Of a stretch of DNA of 34,622 bases, positions 30,659-34,622 are shown in pieces. This DNA is from Labrenzia sp. DG1229. Its GTDB lineage: Bacteria > Pseudomonadota > Alphaproteobacteria > Rhizobiales > Stappiaceae. The position numbers and the translations under genes are program-made. Numbering within the stretch: position 1 is the first letter of the stretch; every line of letters starts with the position of its first letter. The stretch lies in contig NZ_KI928916.1 of assembly GCF_000521215.1 (NCBI RefSeq), positions 320,245 to 354,866 on the forward strand. Direction: 5' to 3'. Below the pieces are notes generated by a model. The model had not been told where the DNA came from, did not search any database, and saw nothing but the letters and a program-made list of their open reading frames with translations.

Positions 30659-33175
30659 AACCTCCTGCAGGAAACGCTCGATACGGCCGGTCACATCGGT
30701 CAGCTGCCGGGTGGCGGCACTGGTGATGTCTTCAACTTCACGGGCAGACTGACTGGTTTCACCCGATCCTTGTGACAGATCGCCGATGTTTTCCGTAACG
30801 CTGCTGGTCTGGGCAGCTGCCTGTGAAACACCGGAGGATATTTCTGCCGTGGCGGCAGATTGCTGTTCGACCGATGCGGTCATGGCCGCGGCGGTGTCAT
30901 TGACGTTTTCCATCATGCCCATGATCGAACTGATTGCCTGGACCGCCGCATCCGTCGATGTCTGGATTTCGGAAACCTGGCTGGAAATCTCATCGGTCGC
31001 CTTTGCGGTCTGACCGGCAAGCGATTTAACTTCCGAGGCAACGACGGCAAACCCTTTTCCGGCTTCTCCGGCGCGCGCCGCTTCGATTGTCGCGTTCAGG
31101 GCGAGCAGATTGGTTTGCTCCGCAATGTCCTGAATCAGCTGAACAACATTTCCAATCCTTTCGGCCGACGCCGACAGGCCCCTGACCTGATCGTTGGACG
31201 TACGGGTTGCTTCGGTTGCGCTCTCGACCCGGTCCAGCGTATCGGTCACCTGCCGGCCGACTTCCTGAACCGAAGCGCTCAGCTCTTCCGTCGCCGCTGC
31301 GATTGTCTGCACATTGTCGCTGGCCTGGCTTGATGCGGTGCTGACTTCCTCGCTCTTGCCGCTTGTCGTGCGGGCAATACCTGACAACAGTTCAGCGGTT
31401 CGGTCGAGCTGGTGCATGTTGCCGGTCACCGCAGAAAGGGCGCCTTCGATATCCTGGCGGAATTCGGCAACGAGGACATCCACTTTCTGTTGCCGGTCAT
31501 GAACGTCCTGCTGGCGGGCCGATGTTTCCACTTCCAGGCGAACTCGTTCCTTCTCGCGGTCACAGAATGTTGCGACAGCCTTCGCCATTTGTCCAACATC
31601 GTCCTTGCGGTGCGTGGCGGGAATGATCTGATCCGTTTCGCCGTCCTTCAATTTCAGCATGGCGGTCGTCAATGCCCTGATGGGACGGACAATGGCATTG
31701 GACAGAAGGAGGACGAATGCGATTCCGAGCATCAGCGCCATGGCCAGGGTGATGATAATCTGTGTCCGTGCGGCTCCTGCACCGGCAACTGCGGTTTCAC
31801 CGGACAACGCGCTGATCGATTCAGCCTCATGCGTCATTGCCGCCGCAGCTTTGGCAAATTCCATTTCGCTCGTTTGCAGCATCAAAGTAGTCGATACGAC
31901 ATCGCCGAAACTGGTCAGAAGCTGGGGCAGAGCGGTTTGCCCCGCGGTCACCAGAGTTTTCAGCGGGCCTTCCAGAAGATCGACCTGTGCTTTGTCCGAG
32001 CTATGCTTTAACGCACCTGCGCGGACACCCTCCAGATTTGCCAACAGGGTGGTTGCCTTTTCCAAATGGTTGGAAAACGAGGTTGCAGCCGGTTCCGAAG
32101 CAGCGTTCAGATATTCGAAGTATGCGCTTCTTAGTCCGAGTACGTTTGCTGCAACGCCTTGCGTGTAGTTTGACATCAGGGCCAGTTCATTGCTCGCGCG
32201 TTCGAACTGGCGCAGGTCCCGTGTCAGTTCCTTGATCGGCTGGTCGGCGGCTTCAACGATGGAGACTGCGAGGCCGGCCAGTTCATTGACCGCAGGGTGC
32301 AAACTGTTCGTCCAGACCGCCTCGTCAGCAGGGCCCTCCTTCAACTGGGCTTTCAGGAGTTTTTCAAATGACTTCGAACTCTTGATCAGTTTCTTGACGC
32401 TGGTTTTGATCTCGTCCGTTTTGACGGCGCGGCGAACGGCCTTTGCATCTTTTCCGAGAGCCTTGACCCGATCCGCGAGCTTTTTTGCAAGTGCCTTGTC
32501 CGGATTGTTCGCGAATGTGGATGTTTCCTGTTCAAGAACACTTGCAGCGACGCGCATGTTGCCGAGGCGGGGAGCGACCTGGGACAGCTTCGTCATCTTG
32601 CCTTCATTTGTGATGGCGATGGTCGAGCGATAGGTGGCCAAAGCGTTGTATTCTGCAATGGCATTGTTTGTGGTTTCGGCCAGGCCTTCTGTCAAAGAAC
32701 CAAGTTTGGCGATCGCCGCGTCACGGTCCTGTCTGTTTTGCGCCAAGGCCTGGAAACTGACCTCAAGGTCGGACACGATTGCGGAAAGTATCGGAGCCGC
32801 ATTGTGGTCTGCCTCGGCCAGATGACGACTGTCATTGTCCAGAGCGGCGATTTCCGAGCGGACAGCACTGGCCGTTTCCTGCGTTCCGGTACGGCTGAAT
32901 GCTTGAGTGTCCGTGAGCAGTTCCGGAACCCTTCCCAGCAATTCGTTGGCCGTTTTCGCTGTTGTTACGGAGTCTCGCACTTTTGACGCTGCGATCAGGC
33001 CACTTGCACCAACGCCGATGGCACAAACCAGCATGACACCGAAGCCGACCTGGAGCTGGCGCTTGATGGACCAGTCGAAGAAAAACCGCTGTTTTGCGGC
33101 GTTGTCAGCCGCAAGCTCGGGCGCGGTCGATCTTTCAAATAGTCTGGTCCAGGACGTGGGGGACGGAAACTTCAT
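30647..33175 (-). CDS. methyl-accepting chemotaxis protein with large periplasmic sensor
   Basis: 842 residues from ATG 33175, chosen over 33208 because GGAG lies seven bases upstream. A 40-residue cytoplasmic N-terminus precedes TM1 (about 41-64). The periplasmic region (65-470) is unusually long, all-helical and without Cys or a known Cache or dCache motif, looking like two stacked four-helix bundles. TM2 is about 471-493, followed by HAMP (494-546) and the coiled-coil signalling region. The conserved tip [20 protein letters not shown] (681-700) plus [13 protein letters not shown] contacts CheA and CheW. No C-terminal pentapeptide tether is present (it ends EVAAA). Convergent with the orphan binding protein, which could be a ligand carrier for it. 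Ligand unknown. Confidence 0.95.
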   Translation of the reverse strand: MKFPSPTSWTRLFERSTAPELAADNAAKQRFFFDWSIKRQLQVGFGVMLVCAIGVGASGLIAASKVRDSVTTAKTANELLGRVPELLTDTQAFSRTGTQETASAVRSEIAALDNDSRHLAEADHNAAPILSAIVSDLEVSFQALAQNRQDRDAAIAKLGSLTEGLAETTNNAIAEYNALATYRSTIAITNEGKMTKLSQVAPRLGNMRVAASVLEQETSTFANNPDKALAKKLADRVKALGKDAKAVRRAVKTDEIKTSVKKLIKSSKSFEKLLKAQLKEGPADEAVWTNSLHPAVNELAGLAVSIVEAADQPIKELTRDLRQFERASNELALMSNYTQGVAANVLGLRSAYFEYLNAASEPAATSFSNHLEKATTLLANLEGVRAGALKHSSDKAQVDLLEGPLKTLVTAGQTALPQLLTSFGDVVSTTLMLQTSEMEFAKAAAAMTHEAESISALSGETAVAGAGAARTQIIITLAMALMLGIAFVLLLSNAIVRPIRALTTAMLKLKDGETDQIIPATHRKDDVGQMAKAVATFCDREKERVRLEVETSARQQDVHDRQQKVDVLVAEFRQDIEGALSAVTGNMHQLDRTAELLSGIARTTSGKSEEVSTASSQASDNVQTIAAATEELSASVQEVGRQVTDTLDRVESATEATRTSNDQVRGLSASAERIGNVVQLIQDIAEQTNLLALNATIEAARAGEAGKGFAVVASEVKSLAGQTAKATDEISSQVSEIQTSTDAAVQAISSIMGMMENVNDTAAAMTASVEQQSAATAEISSGVSQAAAQTSSVTENIGDLSQGSGETSQSAREVEDITSAATRQLTDVTGRIERFLQEVAAA

Positions 33176-33287
33176 CAATTGGCTCCGGAAACTGAGTCGC
33201 TGGAGCATGTTTGCTGGAAATATTTAAAAAGAACCAAAAAACTCGGCATATTCTTTGAAATGTTCACCTATTCTGCCGTGATGTTTT

Positions 33288-33302
33288 GTTCATTTGATGA
33301 AC
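33288..33302. promoter_or_regulatory. small inverted repeat upstream of the chemotaxis receptor gene
   Basis: GTTCAT-TTG-ATGAAC, perfect 6-base arms, in an AT-rich intergenic stretch (33176-33419) that must hold the receptor promoter and the end of the SelW-like gene. It is 113 bases upstream of the receptor start. No matching known regulator. Confidence 0.3.
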
Positions 33303-33419
33303 TTAATATGATAACTCCAGTTTTACTTGAAGCTTTCGGAAAATTTAAGCCGGCAAACTTCCAAAGCTCTGATTTGATTCGATTGCGGTGAGAATTACAA
33401 TGAGGAGATGCAATTTCAT

Positions 33420-33707
33420 CTAAGGCCTGTCGGTATGGCCCAGTACCTTGTCCGGCCAAAGCAGGTCACGCAGGCGCTGCTTGAGAACCTTTGCCTCCGG
33501 AAATCCGCCATCGTGGGCTCTGTCCCAGATCGTCACACCGTCGCATGAAATGACGAACGTACCGCCGGTTGCCGGAACCAGTGTCACGGCACCTGTTTCC
33601 TCGGAAAAGGTGGACAGGATTTCCTGGGCCATCCAGGCTGACCGCAACAGCCAATTGCATTGGCGGCAATAGGTGATGATGATATGAGGCGCGGGGACGT
33701 CGGTCAT
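33420..33707 (-). CDS. SelT/SelW/SelH (Rdx) family thioredoxin-like protein
   Basis: 95 residues. The protein opens with a beta strand followed by the redox motif CRQC (Cys14 and Cys17) in ITYCRQCNWLLRSAWMAQEIL, the classic Rdx/SelW layout where eukaryotic relatives have selenocysteine; here both are ordinary Cys. The C-terminal part, TFVISCDGVTIWDRAHDGGF then PEAKVLKQRLRDLL, matches the family's second half. Probably a small cytoplasmic thiol-redox protein with unknown partner. It starts at ATG 33707 and diverges from the phosphotransferase gene, whose likely start is only 41 bases away, so their promoters must overlap. Confidence 0.88.
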   Translation of the reverse strand: MTDVPAPHIIITYCRQCNWLLRSAWMAQEILSTFSEETGAVTLVPATGGTFVISCDGVTIWDRAHDGGFPEAKVLKQRLRDLLWPDKVLGHTDRP

Positions 33708-33748
33708 GGCGTCAGACCTTTTGAAAGAACAACCGAATTACTCCGCTT

Positions 33749-34622
33749 GTGCCACATTCTGCATCCGATACGCCAGATATCCGAAGGGCTTTTCAAGTCC
33801 ATCCAGTCCTGTTCGACATTTGCGGCCAGGTCTTGCGCGCAGTCCCGCAAACGGGACTGAGTAACCGCGTCTACCGGCTGGAGACGAACAAGGGGAGCTA
33901 CTTTCTGCGTCTGCCCAGAGCCGAGACGGCCGGGATGGTGGATCGTCACGCTGAAGCCAGGAACATCGAGATTGCGTCCGGTCTCGGTATCGCGTTGGCG
34001 CCCCTGTTTTGCGATCCGGCAAGCGGTATTCTTGTGACCGGTGCGGTAGAGACCGTCAATCCCGAGGCTGATGATCTGCCGTCGAGATTGGGGGACGCTG
34101 TCGGACGGCTGCACGGATCAGGCAAAGTCTTTGCAGGTACGCTCGATGCAGATGCCGTTTTCAACGCGCAGAAGCTGTCCCTGGTGTCCGGTTGCCAGGA
34201 AGAACCGGATGCCGGACTGCTGGATCAAGTGATCCGGGACCTGCGATCGCTCGAAGAAGAAGCTTGTGCGCTGAAGCCGGTTCCGAGCCATGGTGACCTC
34301 TCGCCCGGAAACTGTCTTGCCAGCTCCGGAAATCTCTGGTTGATCGACTGGGAGTATTCCGCAATGGCCGTACCCGCCTGGGATCTTGCTTATGCCATCC
34401 TGGAACATGGTTTTTCAGGACCGCAGGAAGCCGCGTTTCTCAACGCTTATCGGCAGCGTGCCCCGGCACATGTCCCGAACGGGCAACAGCTGGAGATCAT
34501 GAAAGCCAAGTGCGACGCAGTGTCGTCGCTCTGGGCCTACGAGCAGCTTTGTAGGGGAAGCGACAAGACGGACTTTCGTTCCTTCGCACGCACAAGGCGC
34601 GATCGGGCGCTCAAGAGGGCTC
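33749..34622 (+). CDS. choline/ethanolamine kinase-like aminoglycoside phosphotransferase family protein (3' end missing)
   Basis: An open frame with no stop from 33725 to the window end. No ATG is near the beginning; the GTG at 33749 gives the best full N-terminus (MPHSASDTPDIRRAF..), though without a clear ribosome site, so the start is uncertain. The motifs of the kinase fold are GLSNRVYRLETNKGSYFLRL (nucleotide-binding sheet), SHGDLSPGNCL (HxDxxxxN catalytic loop) and WLIDWEYSAMAVPAWDLAY (metal-binding Asp followed by Trp-Glu, as in LicA-type choline kinases). About 291 residues are visible, near the full length of this family. It probably phosphorylates choline, ethanolamine or a similar small alcohol; thiamine or an aminoglycoside is the alternative. 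Confidence 0.85.
   Translation, partial: MPHSASDTPDIRRAFQVHPVLFDICGQVLRAVPQTGLSNRVYRLETNKGSYFLRLPRAETAGMVDRHAEARNIEIASGLGIALAPLFCDPASGILVTGAVETVNPEADDLPSRLGDAVGRLHGSGKVFAGTLDADAVFNAQKLSLVSGCQEEPDAGLLDQVIRDLRSLEEEACALKPVPSHGDLSPGNCLASSGNLWLIDWEYSAMAVPAWDLAYAILEHGFSGPQEAAFLNAYRQRAPAHVPNGQQLEIMKAKCDAVSSLWAYEQLCRGSDKTDFRSFARTRRDRALKRA

Overview
The window looks like chromosome of an alphaproteobacterium of the Hyphomicrobiales, most likely a marine Stappiaceae-type genome (Roseibium/Labrenzia relatives). The pointers are a ClpS2-type adaptor, a UvrB with the long low-complexity extensions typical of this order, perfect CtrA-type boxes, REP palindromes of the common alphaproteobacterial kind, and many ABC transporters plus a choline-sulfatase. 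This placement is inferred from protein style. There are no rRNA, tRNA, CRISPR, integrase or intact transposase genes.

Layout. 1-1809 (minus): a partial GPH/MelB-like transporter translationally coupled to a chalcone-isomerase-like secreted protein, behind a sequence resembling the ChrR/sigmaE promoter of Rhodobacter. 2225-2521 (plus): ClpS2-like adaptor. 2553-6370 (minus): a 718-residue fusion of a dicarboxylate-type symporter to a periplasmic solute-binding domain, then a long coiled-coil protein with CtrA boxes upstream. 7769 back to 6774 and 9349 back to 7848 (minus): a secreted agmatine-deiminase-family enzyme, a small unknown protein and an IalB/DUF1176-type exported protein. 9.6-11.7 kb: a repeat-rich stretch with five REP palindromes, a GIY-YIG gene enclosed by 27-bp inverted repeats, a RibD/DHFR-like protein and a decayed class III adenylate cyclase fragment. 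11703-14684 (minus): uvrB. 14872-18240 (minus): a lipoprotein followed by a three-domain peptidoglycan hydrolase without a signal peptide.

18872-25564 is the most coherent metabolic locus. A ROK repressor gene diverges from an operon of binding protein, ABC ATPase (with a one-base frameshift), double permease, TIM-barrel isomerase/epimerase and inositol-monophosphatase-family phosphatase. A near-ideal 11-5-11 palindrome sits in the divergent gap. The transporter has the AfuABC layout, annotated as ferric but able to carry sugar phosphates, so I propose import and catabolism of a phosphorylated sugar or polyol.

25587-34622: a membrane diguanylate cyclase, choline-sulfatase (betC) divergent from an orphan Tat-exported family 5 binding protein, a large methyl-accepting chemotaxis protein, a SelW-like redox protein and a partial choline-kinase-like phosphotransferase. 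betC, the orphan binding protein and the kinase-like gene may share a choline/osmolyte theme, but only betC is firmly identified.

Two genes carry apparent one-base frameshifts (near 41 and near 21785-21793). Both could be sequencing errors and should be checked before biological use.
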